From JASLQO01 sp002327525 (lineage in GTDB: Bacteria > Pseudomonadota > Gammaproteobacteria > Pseudomonadales > Azotimanducaceae): a stretch of 53,442 bases of DNA. The number at the start of each line of letters is the position of its first letter. Positions within the stretch are counted from its first letter, which is position 1. Positions 1 through 8,661 of the stretch are shown here, in pieces. The stretch spans positions 1-53,442 of the forward strand of contig JASLQO010000001.1 of the NCBI GenBank assembly GCA_030744435.1, read 5' to 3'. The notes under the pieces are model-generated. The model ran no database searches, was not told the origin of the DNA, and worked only from the letters and a program-made list of their open reading frames with translations. The position numbers and the translations under genes are program-made.

Positions 1-99
1 TATTCCGGCTTCATTTGTCCGAGGCCGCTGAACTCTATAATCACCCCCAGCCGTTAGTTTCAATCCGATACGAAAAGCGCGTTAATACTTCCTATCCGT
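1..99. repeat. 99-bp perfect direct repeat, copy 1
   Basis: These bases are identical to 7303-7401, and the identity stops at base 100 (G here, A in the other copy). The other copy lies beside an IS3-family transposase remnant, so this may be the edge of an insertion element. It sits at the very start of the window, so its left limit is unknown. It joins directly to the interior of a sulfotransferase gene that has lost its 5' part. A repeat of exactly 99 bases at a sequence end also fits a k-mer-sized assembly overlap. Confidence 0.9.
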
Positions 100-636
100 G
101 ACAATGCACTGTATCTGTACCAGGTCGTGAAGCGTCAGTGGGACAGGCGATTTCTGGTCGATTTGTCCAAGAACGTGCACAAGGCGCTGGCGATATACGA
201 GCGCATACCCTCCGATGTCCGCATCGTGTACCTCACGCGCGACGGGCGCGGTGTGTTCCACTCACGCCATAGCAGCGGATTCAGCGCAAAGGAATCGGCG
301 GGCGCATGGTATCGCTATAATCGCCGCGCGCAGACCCTGCTGGCGCGCAACGTCTCCCCGGAACACCTGTATCGGGTGCGCTACGAGGACCTGATGGCCG
401 ATCCACCGGCTGTGATGAGTGAGCTCTGCGCCTTCCTCGACATCGACTTCAGCGAATCGATGCTGGAGGTCACGCCCGGTAAACAGCATCTGGTCAACGG
501 CAACGACATGCGCCTGAAACCCACCCAGGATCTGAAGCTCGACGAGCGCTGGCGCACCGGGCTGAGCGCCGAGGATCTGGCCTTTTTCGAACGCTACACC
601 GGCTCGCTGAACGCCCGCCTCGGTTACACCGACTGA
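100..636 (+). pseudogene. Sulfotransferase, C-terminal fragment (5' truncated)
   Basis: The open frame runs from the edge of the 99-bp repeat to a TGA at 634-636. It encodes the C-terminal ~178 residues of a PAPS-dependent sulfotransferase: the 3'-phosphate-binding segment (VYLTRDGRGVFHSRHSS), a conserved aromatic-rich helix and the RVRYEDLMADP segment are visible. The N-terminal P-loop that binds the 5'-phosphosulfate is missing, because upstream DNA is the repeat. A GTG at 127 could start a 169-residue product, but it would lack the cofactor loop and is unlikely to be active. The domain assignment is fairly sure. Whether the gene was broken by insertion or only by assembly at the window edge is open. 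Confidence 0.7.
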
Positions 637-651
637 GCGCCCGCACGCGTC

Positions 652-837
652 TCAGGCATCTTCTTTCGGCTTTCCACCCAGACACGGCGGCGACATGGGC
701 GCCTCGCCGAAGCGCTCGCGCCACTCGGGCGGCGTATAGGTATGAATGGCGAGCGCGTGCACGCCGCCGGTGAGTTCATCGCTCAGCAGCTCGTTGACTC
801 GACGGTGGCGGGTCAACAGGCGCAGGTCGGCGAAATC
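652..837 (-). pseudogene. BolA-family protein, C-terminal fragment
   Basis: Read on the minus strand, this frame encodes about 61 residues ending at the TGA complement at 652-654. It contains the typical BolA C-terminal half: a basic 'LLTRHRRVNELL' helix, then 'GGVHALAIHTYTPPEW', matching the conserved RHR...vy..L...vHAL.i.t.tp.EW pattern. The N-terminal third of a BolA domain, including the loop that carries ligand residues in many members, is replaced by unrelated sequence upstream. The gene is therefore broken at about 838-910, where the truncated CoA-transferase gene begins on the other strand. BolA proteins take part in Fe-S/redox regulation with monothiol glutaredoxins; this fragment should have no function. 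Confidence 0.65.
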
Positions 838-931
838 GTCTATTTTCCTGAGGATTGGGATAAAAGGGGTACGTGGGGGAAATCGTACCTGGCGACAGAC
901 AGTAAAAAGTGGTTAATTCTTACTATCCCCC

Positions 932-2638
932 ATGCCAAGCCTCTATTATCATCCCGCACAGGCCGGTGACGGCCGTTGGATGCAGTTCGGGAATCTGCTG
1001 CCTCACCTGTTCGATGAGTTTCTCATCGTAACGGGGCTGATCGATGTCCTTGCCGATCCGGAGTACGACCCGGCGCAAATGATGTTGGCTGGAGAGAAGC
1101 ACGAGGCTTTTCGAGAACGCATGCTCACGCGAATTCAGGAACGGGACGCCGCAGACTGGATGGCGGACATCATCGCCGACGGAGGAGTGGTTGCCGCGCC
1201 CTATCAATCGACTCAGGATGCCCTGACAGATCCGGACATCGTGGCAAACGGCCACGTCATTCCCCGTGAAGACGGTGGATGGCAGCTCGGCCCTGTCGCC
1301 CGTTTCATGGCAACACCGGCAGAACCGGGCCGAAATATCTCCCCGGATGACGGCATTGCTCAGGTGTGGGAGGCAAGCCCCCGTCCGGCGCCTACCGCAG
1401 ATAGTTCCGGAGAATTGCCTCTTGCCGGAGTAAAGGTGGTGGAACTCGCGACTATCATTGCAGCCCCCCTGGGTGCCTCCTTCCTCGCTGATCTCGGCGC
1501 GGACGTCGTCAAGGTCGAGCAGATCGGCGGCGATCCGTTTCGCAGCATGCTGGCTGGCATCGGTTCGGCGAAGGTCAACGCCAGTAAACGCAGCATCAGC
1601 GTCGATCTGAAGTCCGAAGCAGGACGGGAGATCGTGCAGAAACTGATCAGTGGCGCCGATGTGCTGATTCACAATTTTCGACCCGGTGTGCCTGAAAGGC
1701 TCGGTGTAGGTTACCAACAGGTCTCGGAAAACAACCCAGGCCTCGTGTATCTGCAATGTAATGGCTACGGACCCGACGGACCAAGTGCCCTGCGTCCAAG
1801 CACGCACCCAATACCGGGGGCTGCCATGGGTGGGGTCATGTATCAGATGGGCGAACGCGTGCCGGGAACTTTGCAGGACATGGATGGATTGCGCCTCTGG
1901 ACGCGACGACTGATGAAAGCCAATGAGGTGAATCCCGATCCCAACACGGCTGCGGTTGTCGTAACTTCCGTCATGCTGGGTCTCCTCGCCCGTAAGATCA
2001 ACGGGGTTGGGCAGCAGATTCTGATCGATATGTTCGGTGCGAACGCCTATGCCAATCACGATGACTTCCTTTCGTATCCCGGCAAACGTTCGCGCGCAAT
2101 GCCCGATGAGAAACTGCTTGGATTGTCGGCGACCTATCGGCTCTACCTCTGCAAAGAAGACCAGTGGATCTTTCTCGCCGTGACCAACGAGCGTGAGAGA
2201 GAACGATTTGTGAATGCACTCGAGAGCGCAGACTTGAGGAGCCCCAGCACGGAGTTGTTAACCGAAGGTGGTGAACCTGCGGTTGCTGTGTTGACTGAGC
2301 TTTTTGCGAGTGAGAGCGGTGATTATTGGGAACAGCTTTTCGTCCCGGCCGGCATTGCATGTGTACGCGCGGACAGGAATCCACCAGGGCAGTTCTGGCT
2401 GGAGGATGATCAGGTTCAATCGATGCAACTCACCGCGGACGTAGAGCATCCGCAGTGGGGGCTCTACAAGCGTCATGGCCCCATGGTGTTGTTTGATGAC
2501 GCTCGACATGAACTGGGTGCCCCACCGCTGGCCGGACAACATAATGAAGAACTCCTCCTGGCTGAGGGGTACAGTATCGAACAGGTGGCATCCCTGACTC
2601 GCGAAGGTGTGCTGTGGCGCGAGGAACACACGGCTTAG
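932..2638 (+). CDS. Class III (CaiB/BaiF) CoA transferase, N-terminally truncated two-domain type
   Basis: Family III CoA transferases move CoA between organic acids in the cytoplasm. The 568-residue protein starts inside a CoA-transferase domain: residues ~1-125 match the C-terminal part of one domain (DGRWMQFGN, then a segment ending in DPDIVANGHVI). A complete second domain follows from ~145 (LAGVKVVELATIIAAPLG, FLADLGADVVKVEQ, NASKRSISVDLKS). The expected catalytic Asp of that domain is present at about residue 336 (NPDPNTAAV). Intact relatives in this window with two domains have 770-795 residues, so ~230 residues of domain 1 are missing. The ATG at 932 seems an accidental start just after the junction with a BolA stump, with no good ribosome site. 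It heads an operon with an amidohydrolase and a transporter. It may be a pseudogene or a surviving single-domain enzyme. Confidence 0.8.
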   Translation: MPSLYYHPAQAGDGRWMQFGNLLPHLFDEFLIVTGLIDVLADPEYDPAQMMLAGEKHEAFRERMLTRIQERDAADWMADIIADGGVVAAPYQSTQDALTDPDIVANGHVIPREDGGWQLGPVARFMATPAEPGRNISPDDGIAQVWEASPRPAPTADSSGELPLAGVKVVELATIIAAPLGASFLADLGADVVKVEQIGGDPFRSMLAGIGSAKVNASKRSISVDLKSEAGREIVQKLISGADVLIHNFRPGVPERLGVGYQQVSENNPGLVYLQCNGYGPDGPSALRPSTHPIPGAAMGGVMYQMGERVPGTLQDMDGLRLWTRRLMKANEVNPDPNTAAVVVTSVMLGLLARKINGVGQQILIDMFGANAYANHDDFLSYPGKRSRAMPDEKLLGLSATYRLYLCKEDQWIFLAVTNERERERFVNALESADLRSPSTELLTEGGEPAVAVLTELFASESGDYWEQLFVPAGIACVRADRNPPGQFWLEDDQVQSMQLTADVEHPQWGLYKRHGPMVLFDDARHELGAPPLAGQHNEELLLAEGYSIEQVASLTREGVLWREEHTA

Positions 2639-2657
2639 AAACGAAGGAGATGCAGGC

Positions 2658-3815
2658 ATGGAAACGTTGGGTTCTCCCCCTTGTTCAATAACCGACTGTC
2701 ACATTCACTATGCACATCCCGATTTGATGCCTGAACTCATCAAGCTGTGCGACGACGTCGGTGTCGATCGGTTCAACATCGTCTGTACGCCTCACCAGCA
2801 ACGAATGAGCCTTGTTCCGGACGCACTTCATCTGAAGTCTCACTATCCTGAGCGAGTTTTTGTGTTCGGTGGTCTGGATATATCGATCTGGTTCACTGCA
2901 GGAGAACGGGCAGGGGAGTTGTTCGCTCAATATGTGGATACCCTGATCGATCTCGGCTGTGACGGCATCAAGATGATCGAAGGTAAACCGCAGATGCGCA
3001 AAGGGCTGCCGATCCTCCCATTCGACAGTGAAGTTCTCGAGCCTTATTGGGGGAAAGTCGAACAGGCTCAATTTCCCGTTCTTTTCCACCTCAACGATCC
3101 TCAGGAGTTCTGGATAAAGGAGGAGGTGCCCGAGTGGGCGGTGGAACGCGGCTGGTTCTACGGAGATGGCAGCTTCGTCCACTTTGAGACCCAATACACC
3201 GAAGTGCTGAACGTGCTGTCGCGGCATCCGGATCTCAAGATCATATTTGCGCACTTCTTTTTTCTATCCAACGACCTGCCAAGGTTGGCCGATTACCTGG
3301 ATCGCTATCCGAATATATGCATCGACCTCACGCCCGGAATCGAGATGTATCTGAATTTTTCGAAGAAGCCGGACGAAACCCAGGCGTTTTTCGAACGTTT
3401 CCAGGATCGGATTCTCTTCGGAACGGATGTCGGCGCCAAGGCACTGCTCGATTCATCTGGTGCGGGGATCGACTCTGAAGAAAGCAGGCAAAGGGTTTAC
3501 CTGATTCGCAGGTTTTTAGAACAGCACGAAGCGTTTCAGCTGGGCGGCGACAGTGGTTTTCTGTTTGGTGACTCCGAGGAAACGATTCTGCCCCTGGGGC
3601 TACCTAACGACATTCTGGAGAAGATATACCACCTGAACTTCGAACGTTTCGTAAGCAACCAGCCTCGACCTTTGAACAATCCCGCCATCTCCCGTGAGTG
3701 TGAGCGTTTGATCGATACCATGGCGTTCATGGCCGCCGCACGAAACAATCAAGAGAGTGATTCATCCGTTGCAAAACACATGGCGGCCTTTTTCAAGGAC
3801 AAGGCAGACCAGTGA
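2658..3815 (+). CDS. Amidohydrolase-superfamily protein (Amidohydro_2 type)
   Basis: The 385-residue protein is a predicted cytoplasmic TIM-barrel metal-dependent hydrolase or decarboxylase. The N-terminal metal motif is DCHIHYAHPDL (HxH); later family features are KMIEGKPQMR, FHLND, IIFAHFF, and FGTDVG near the C-terminal metal Asp. This set is typical of the branch that includes ACMSD-like decarboxylases and ring or lactone hydrolases. The ATG at 2658 is preceded by AAGGAGA at 2643-2649, a strong ribosome site, so I prefer it to upstream in-frame starts that overlap the CoA-transferase gene. It lies 19 bp after that gene and 43 bp before a transporter, so the three are probably co-transcribed. 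The substrate cannot be deduced. Confidence 0.8.
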   Translation: METLGSPPCSITDCHIHYAHPDLMPELIKLCDDVGVDRFNIVCTPHQQRMSLVPDALHLKSHYPERVFVFGGLDISIWFTAGERAGELFAQYVDTLIDLGCDGIKMIEGKPQMRKGLPILPFDSEVLEPYWGKVEQAQFPVLFHLNDPQEFWIKEEVPEWAVERGWFYGDGSFVHFETQYTEVLNVLSRHPDLKIIFAHFFFLSNDLPRLADYLDRYPNICIDLTPGIEMYLNFSKKPDETQAFFERFQDRILFGTDVGAKALLDSSGAGIDSEESRQRVYLIRRFLEQHEAFQLGGDSGFLFGDSEETILPLGLPNDILEKIYHLNFERFVSNQPRPLNNPAISRECERLIDTMAFMAAARNNQESDSSVAKHMAAFFKDKADQ

Positions 3816-3858
3816 AGCGGCATCGGTTGCGCGCACTTTCGTATCGTATGGATAGCAT

Positions 3859-5196
3859 GTGTCTATGAAACAGATGAAACGGTGGCAGGAACCGATTTAT
3901 GCCATCGGCGGGTTTGGCCCTGGATTCCTGTACCAGTTCTCTCTGGTCTATCTGTTGCTGTATTACATGCCGGCATTGAAGCTGATCGAGAAAGGCGCTC
4001 TGGTATTCGCTCCGGCGGTGGGTTTTGCTGCCGCCACGTTGATTGCCCGTGTTCTGGATGGGGTGGTGGACATCCCCATCGCTACCTGGACGGACAACAT
4101 GAAGAGCCGTTGGGGACGGCGGCGTCCGCTGATGGTGCTTGGCTACATTCCCATGGTCATCTGCTTCGTGCTGCTGTGGTATCCGCCTGTGACCGGCAGT
4201 TTTTTAGGGGCTGATGGACACTGGGGAAACGCTATCTACGTTGCTCTGATGAGTTCGGCCTTTTTCTTCAGCTACACTCTGATCACCGTTCCTTATCTGG
4301 CGGCGCTCTCGGAAATCGTGCCCGACGAGAAATCGCGAGTGCGCGTGGCAAGCTGGCAAACGGCCTTCAATACAGCCGGGTTTGCTCTGGTGTTCGTGGG
4401 GGCGCCCATCCTGTTCGAGAACTTTGGCATTCGAGGTACGGTCTGGCTTCTGTTGCCAATTGCCATCTCGTTCATCGGTCCCATCCTGGTCATCAAGGAA
4501 GAATCCACGCAGACTGATCAGACTGCGAGCCAACCGAACCCAGGTCAGCAAGATGTTCCGTTGTGGCAGAGTCTGAAGTTGTCGCTGAACAATCGGACCT
4601 TTCGAGTTTACCTCGTGTCTTTTGCCATCTTCTTTTTCGGCCTCCAGTTCTTCCTGGGTGGAATCGCATTCATGGCGCTGGATATGATGGATCTATCGGA
4701 ATCCCAGCTGGGGCTCATGAACGCAGCGGTTTTTGCGCCTGTACCGATCATGCTGCTTCTATTCAACTTTGTGGCTCGAAAAAAAGGCGCAAAGTGGGGG
4801 TTCCAGGTTGCGCTGCTGATATTTGCGGTTGCGATGCTGCTTTATCCCCTGGCGTGGACGCGGTTTGATTTACCTCTACCGCCGATGGCCATAGGGATCA
4901 TTCTGGGTGTGATTTGCAGCTTTTCAGTGGGTGTGTTTTTCACCATTCCATATGCCTTCCCTGCTCACATCGCGGCCGTGGAAGCAGAGGAAACCGGGAA
5001 GAACCGGGCCGGCATGTATTTTGCCGTTCAGGGTTTGATCAATCAGGGTATGGGAAGCCTGGCAGCGGCGATGCTCGCTTTCCTGCTGACCTGGGAGTAC
5101 GGCTATGTAGCCATCGGCCCCATCACCGGAGTTCTATGCATCATCGCCTGTTTTCTCTTTGCCCCATATCCCCTGGGCCAGCCTTCGCAGAGGTGA
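3859..5196 (+). CDS. MFS transporter, GPH (MelB-like) family
   Basis: The 445-residue integral membrane protein has about 12 hydrophobic segments. The glycoside-pentoside-hexuronide:cation symporter signature is clear: RVLDGVVDIPIATWTD (acidic residues of the cation site in helix 2-3), then SRWGRRRPLMVLGY in the following loop. Mid-protein there is a hydrophilic loop (EESTQTDQTASQPNPG), and a second half with PIMLLLFNFVARKKG follows. The GTG at 3859 and the ATG at 3865 are both possible starts. As last gene of the operon with a CoA transferase and an amidohydrolase, it probably imports an organic compound related to their substrate. GPH-like transporters also occur in sterol and terpenoid degradation clusters, so a sugar need not be the substrate. 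Confidence 0.85.
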   Translation: MSMKQMKRWQEPIYAIGGFGPGFLYQFSLVYLLLYYMPALKLIEKGALVFAPAVGFAAATLIARVLDGVVDIPIATWTDNMKSRWGRRRPLMVLGYIPMVICFVLLWYPPVTGSFLGADGHWGNAIYVALMSSAFFFSYTLITVPYLAALSEIVPDEKSRVRVASWQTAFNTAGFALVFVGAPILFENFGIRGTVWLLLPIAISFIGPILVIKEESTQTDQTASQPNPGQQDVPLWQSLKLSLNNRTFRVYLVSFAIFFFGLQFFLGGIAFMALDMMDLSESQLGLMNAAVFAPVPIMLLLFNFVARKKGAKWGFQVALLIFAVAMLLYPLAWTRFDLPLPPMAIGIILGVICSFSVGVFFTIPYAFPAHIAAVEAEETGKNRAGMYFAVQGLINQGMGSLAAAMLAFLLTWEYGYVAIGPITGVLCIIACFLFAPYPLGQPSQR

Positions 5197-5223
5197 TCAA
5201 CCCGGACTGACATTCAGTAAATT

Positions 5224-6069
5224 CTAACCAAGTTGCTGTATTCCCTTGATTTTCTTTAGTTTACTGGCAGCCTGCCCGTCGGCAATAACCGTAACATTCT
5301 CCATCTGCCTCAGGATTGTCGCGGGAATTCCGGATCCCACGGGGCCTTCCAGTACGCGAGCTAGAATCTCCGCTTTTCTGGCCTCACTCACCAACAGGAT
5401 GGTTTTCCGGGCAGAACTCAAAATCCCCAATCCAAGGGTGAAAGCTTTTTGGGGCACCCTCTGCGAGCTTCCCCAATAGCGTGCGTTGCTTTCGATGGAT
5501 GCCGGTGTGAGATCGACTACACGGGTTCTGGAGTCGAACGCCGACCCGGGTTCATTGAAACCAAGGTGGCCGTTGGGACCAAGCCCCAGAATCTGCAGGC
5601 CTATTCCACTGGTTTGTGAAATGGCCTTCTCTATGCGTAGCGCTTCGGCCAGAGTGTCTTGTGCTGCTGAATCGAAACGGATTGTCCGGCTTTCGCCAAT
5701 TCCTGCGGGGCCGAGAAACACACGCGTCATCCAGCCATACAAGTTGCGGTCATCTTCTTGGTCTATTCCGACATACTCATCCAGTTGAACGAAACGGCTA
5801 TCTGTGAAACTGGCTTTACCTTCCTGTTGTGCACGGACCATTTCCCCGTACATGCCCAGTGGCGTATCCCCCGTTGGCAGTACTGTTAGTGGTTCTGGAT
5901 TGTCTAGCAGGTATTCGGTCACGAGCTCGGCAGCCTTTCTACTCAAGTCGTCGTAGGTGTCTGCGACCAGCAGCTCTATACCTCCGTCAATCGATGTCTT
6001 CTTCACAGGCGGGTTAGCCTGCTTTGCTGGCAAGGGGGGCGAGAAAGGTGCACAAAGCGCGGAATCCAT
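5224..6069 (-). CDS. nagB: Glucosamine-6-phosphate deaminase
   Basis: The product is a 281-residue cytoplasmic enzyme converting glucosamine-6-phosphate to fructose-6-phosphate and ammonia. Sequence landmarks are the phosphate loop LPTGDTPLGMY, the catalytic-base region FVQLDEYVGID, and LGPNGHLGFNEPGSAFDSRT, which carries the active-site His and Glu. These distinguish NagB from 6-phosphogluconolactonase. An N-terminal extension of roughly 30 residues precedes the usual family start. The ATG at 6069 is preferred to a TTG at 6075. No nagA, nagE or NagC gene is near, so it stands alone, convergent with the transporter gene and divergent from the LURP-one-like gene. Amino-sugar metabolism seems unrelated to the surrounding acyl-CoA genes. 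Confidence 0.88.
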   Translation of the reverse strand: MDSALCAPFSPPLPAKQANPPVKKTSIDGGIELLVADTYDDLSRKAAELVTEYLLDNPEPLTVLPTGDTPLGMYGEMVRAQQEGKASFTDSRFVQLDEYVGIDQEDDRNLYGWMTRVFLGPAGIGESRTIRFDSAAQDTLAEALRIEKAISQTSGIGLQILGLGPNGHLGFNEPGSAFDSRTRVVDLTPASIESNARYWGSSQRVPQKAFTLGLGILSSARKTILLVSEARKAEILARVLEGPVGSGIPATILRQMENVTVIADGQAASKLKKIKGIQQLG

Positions 6070-6182
6070 GGACAAGTGATGACACTATAATACCGGCAGC
6101 GTCTGGCAAGCGCGAAAGACAGCTCATGGTACAGGTAGATGCCGTGCCATGGGGCTTCGAGCGGGACAATGGAGAGCAAACG

Positions 6183-6683
6183 ATGATATTTCGAATCAAA
6201 GAGAAATTCTGGTCCTGGGGTGACGAGTTCTCGATCACCGACGAACATGGCGAAGTCAAATATCTCGTGAAGGGCAGGGCGTTCTCCTGGGGAGACAAAC
6301 TTTCCGTGCGAGACGTCGACGACAACGAACTGGCATTCATCAACCAGAAGCTCTTGTCCCTCCTGCCCAGGTATGAAATTCAAATCGATGGTGAGGTTTT
6401 TGCCGAGGTAACCAAGGAGTGGAGCTGGGTCAAAAAGAAATTCAAGCTGGACGTTCCTGGCCCCAACGATTACGAAATCGAAGGTTCATTCTGGGCACAT
6501 GAATTTACCTTCCATCGTAGTGGACAGGACGTGGCCAAGGTGAGCAAGAAGCTCTGGGACTGGACCGACAGCTATGGCGTGGAGATTGTCGACGGTGAGG
6601 ACGAGGTGGCAATCCTGTGCGCCTGCATCGTCATTGATCAGGTGCTCCATGACGATGAACACGGAAGCATGGGTTCGGATTAA
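6183..6683 (+). CDS. LURP-one-related / scramblase-like protein (YxjI type)
   Basis: From the ATG at 6183 the protein has 166 residues and a repetitive beta-rich pattern: FRIKEKFWSWGDEFSITD, VKGRAFSWGDKLSVRD, EIQIDGEVFAEVTKEW, and DYEIEGSFWAHEFTF. This matches the LURP-one/DUF567 fold (12-stranded barrel around a central helix, related to phospholipid scramblases). The function of bacterial members is unknown. There is no signal peptide. The frame stays open upstream to 6024, but that part overlaps the start of nagB and has no family match. A perfect TATAAT lies at 6086-6091, about 92 bp before the start, without an obvious -35 box. Confidence 0.75.
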   Translation: MIFRIKEKFWSWGDEFSITDEHGEVKYLVKGRAFSWGDKLSVRDVDDNELAFINQKLLSLLPRYEIQIDGEVFAEVTKEWSWVKKKFKLDVPGPNDYEIEGSFWAHEFTFHRSGQDVAKVSKKLWDWTDSYGVEIVDGEDEVAILCACIVIDQVLHDDEHGSMGSD

Positions 6684-6705
6684 CGTGCCGGAGTAAACCG
6701 CCGGT

Positions 6706-7039
6706 TTAGAAGAGTCCGCATGTCGCAACATCCGCGGTTGGGTGAGGATCTATAGCTTGCAATCGCACAACCTCTCTACCGATTGCCTCCTTCCAGTCGT
6801 TTGGCCAATCAATCACGTCAAAGGCCTGGGCGAATCCGGGAAATGCATGGACGTTTGCTGCAACGTAGCCGATGAACAACTCGGGGTCGGCCGAACCGAC
6901 ACTGGTTCGACTGCTGTTCCACCGTGTAAATGTTTTGAATGTTACGGCGAACACCAGATGCTGGAATGCGGTTCGCTGTAGCGCTTGCGCTTCATATCCA
7001 CTTCTCCCTGGCATCAATGTTACGGGAAAAGTCTCTTTC
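6706..7039 (-). other. Unrecognised open frame fused to transposase debris
   Basis: On the minus strand an open frame of about 110 codons continues from the IS3 remnant to a stop at 6706. Its last 60 residues look protein-like (ELFIGYVAANVHAF, DVIDWPNDWKEAIG) but I cannot assign a family. No convincing start codon or ribosome site belongs to this part alone. It is best read as the tail of a gene truncated by the neighbouring insertion element. A wholly non-coding origin is possible. Confidence 0.3.
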
Positions 7040-7290
7040 TCAATGGCCATGTTTTTGGGGGAAAGGTCATCGGCGACCCATTTCTGATTTGGCGCTGTTG
7101 CCGTAAATTCCCAATCCAGCAGGTCGAGCCAGATACGACCTACGCCATAGGTCTGGTCACTGTCTGCAAAGCTACGACGAACATCGCGAATCAGGTTCTC
7201 GTCGTACAGCGCTCTTTCGCCGGGCGGTCTTGAACGCCAGCTGTAGAACCCGCTCGGCTTTCAGCTTACGAATGTCTTTCTTCAGCCTGC
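7040..7290 (-). mobile_element. IS3-family transposase remnant (OrfB N-terminal part)
   Basis: The minus-strand translation contains a basic segment (RKLKAERVLQLAFKTARRKS). After a change of frame it continues 'RRSFADSDQTYGVGRIW' and 'ATAPNQKWVADD'. These match the IS3-family OrfB region where 'TYG.rRI' precedes the catalytic core and 'N..W..D.T' carries the first catalytic Asp. The core and the rest of the transposase are missing and the frame is broken, so the element is dead. It lies immediately beside the second copy of the 99-bp repeat. Confidence 0.55.
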
Positions 7291-7302
7291 GCGATCTCAG
7301 CT

Positions 7303-7401
7303 TATTCCGGCTTCATTTGTCCGAGGCCGCTGAACTCTATAATCACCCCCAGCCGTTAGTTTCAATCCGATACGAAAAGCGCGTTAATACTTCCTATCCG
7401 T
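7303..7401. repeat. 99-bp perfect direct repeat, copy 2
   Basis: This copy is identical to bases 1-99. It follows the IS3-like remnant directly and ends 68 bases before the nitronate monooxygenase gene. It contains TTGTCC and TATAAT separated by 15 bases on the plus strand, which could act as a weak outward promoter toward the downstream genes. That is only a suggestion. Confidence 0.9.
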
Positions 7402-7469
7402 ACAGTCTGCCACTATCGAGATAATGGCCCAGGCCTTTGGTTAACAGCGATTCAGAATAGAAGGAAGTG

Positions 7470-8624
7470 ATGAAGTCCAGGGTTTGTGACCTTTTTGATA
7501 TAGAGTTTCCACTCTTCGCCTTCAGCCATTGCAGGGATATCGTGGTTGAGGTCAGCAAAGCAGGTGGTTTTGGTGTACTGGGTGCGGTCGGTCACACCCC
7601 TGAATCTCTAGAAATTGAACTCGGCTGGATTGATGCGCATATTGACGGCAATCCCTATGGTGTGGATCTGTTGGTACCAAATAGTCTGGCCGACACCGAA
7701 GATATTTTGACCCTGGAGGAGATTCAGGCACGAATCCCTTTGGAACACAAACAGCACGTGGAAAAACTTCTTGTGGAGAACGGGATCGATGCTGAGGGTC
7801 TCTGGGATTTCGAACTGGCTGACTACTATGGTGACTCGCTGCGTGAGGGTGCGGCCGGCCGTGTCATGGACGCTGCTTTCCGGCATCCCATAAAACTGAT
7901 CGTCAATGCCCTGGGAGTGCCGCCGTTATACATGATGGAGAAGGCGGACAAGCATGGAATTCCCGTCGGTGCTCTGACCGGTTCGAAGGAGCATGCCCTG
8001 AAACATGCGGAAGCTGGGGTCGATCTGCTGATTGTCTCAGGCACCGAGGCAGGAGGACATTGTGGAGAAATATCGACGCTGGTACTGGTGCCCGAAGTAC
8101 TGAGTGCGTTGGGGGATGCCGGGTTCGATCTTCCGGTGCTGGCGGCCGGAGGCATCGTCACGGGGCGTCAGATGGCTGCCTGCATGACAATGGGAGCGGA
8201 GGGTGCGTGGACCGGGTCAGTCTGGCTGACAACCGTTGAGTCTGAGGTAACCACCGCGATTCGGGAGAAGATGGTGGCAGCCGGTTCCAGCCAGACGGTG
8301 CGCTCGAGAAGCCGATCAGGTAAGTACACCCGGCAGTTGCGGTCCGGTTGGACAGATGCATGGCTGAGGTCGGATGCGCCGGCACCCCTGCCAATGCCCT
8401 TGCAGGGGCTAGTCACGGAGCGTGCTCTCGAGAAGATCGACAAGTTATCGGAAGGCGGCCATGCCCGAGCAAAGGAACTGGCCACCTACCTAGTGGGGCA
8501 GGGAGTGGGGCTGATGAATACCACAACCAGCGCAAGGCAGGTAGTTTACGATTTCAAGGAAGACTTTATTGTCGCCATGGAAAGGGCTGGCGATATCATG
8601 AGTGATGCGGATCAGGATTCCTAA
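7470..8624 (+). CDS. Nitronate monooxygenase-family FMN protein
   Basis: The 384-residue protein is a TIM-barrel flavoprotein of the NMO/2-nitropropane dioxygenase family. It shows the N-terminal substrate/FMN segment (FDIEFPLFAFSHCRDIV, then GGFGVLGAVGHTPE). The signature GTEAGGHCGE near residues 190-200 includes the conserved His. The phosphate-binding segment is VLAAGGIVTGRQMAAC, followed by GAEGAWTGSVWL. Members oxidise nitronates, but several relatives in degradation clusters act on other substrates (for example as enoyl reductases), so the reaction is uncertain. ATG 7470 is preferred over GTG 7467, because the ribosome site AAGGA (7461-7465) fits it better. It lies 37 bp upstream of an acyl-CoA ligase gene, probably in one operon. 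Confidence 0.82.
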   Translation: MKSRVCDLFDIEFPLFAFSHCRDIVVEVSKAGGFGVLGAVGHTPESLEIELGWIDAHIDGNPYGVDLLVPNSLADTEDILTLEEIQARIPLEHKQHVEKLLVENGIDAEGLWDFELADYYGDSLREGAAGRVMDAAFRHPIKLIVNALGVPPLYMMEKADKHGIPVGALTGSKEHALKHAEAGVDLLIVSGTEAGGHCGEISTLVLVPEVLSALGDAGFDLPVLAAGGIVTGRQMAACMTMGAEGAWTGSVWLTTVESEVTTAIREKMVAAGSSQTVRSRSRSGKYTRQLRSGWTDAWLRSDAPAPLPMPLQGLVTERALEKIDKLSEGGHARAKELATYLVGQGVGLMNTTTSARQVVYDFKEDFIVAMERAGDIMSDADQDS

Positions 8625-8661
8625 ATCATTGTCAGGTAGCCTTGTTCCGAGGAGAAAATAG

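Noticed and set aside
932..2059. Large open frame on the minus strand opposite the CoA transferase
   Set aside because: It lies antisense to a clear enzyme family and has no family features; it is a by-product of codon bias.
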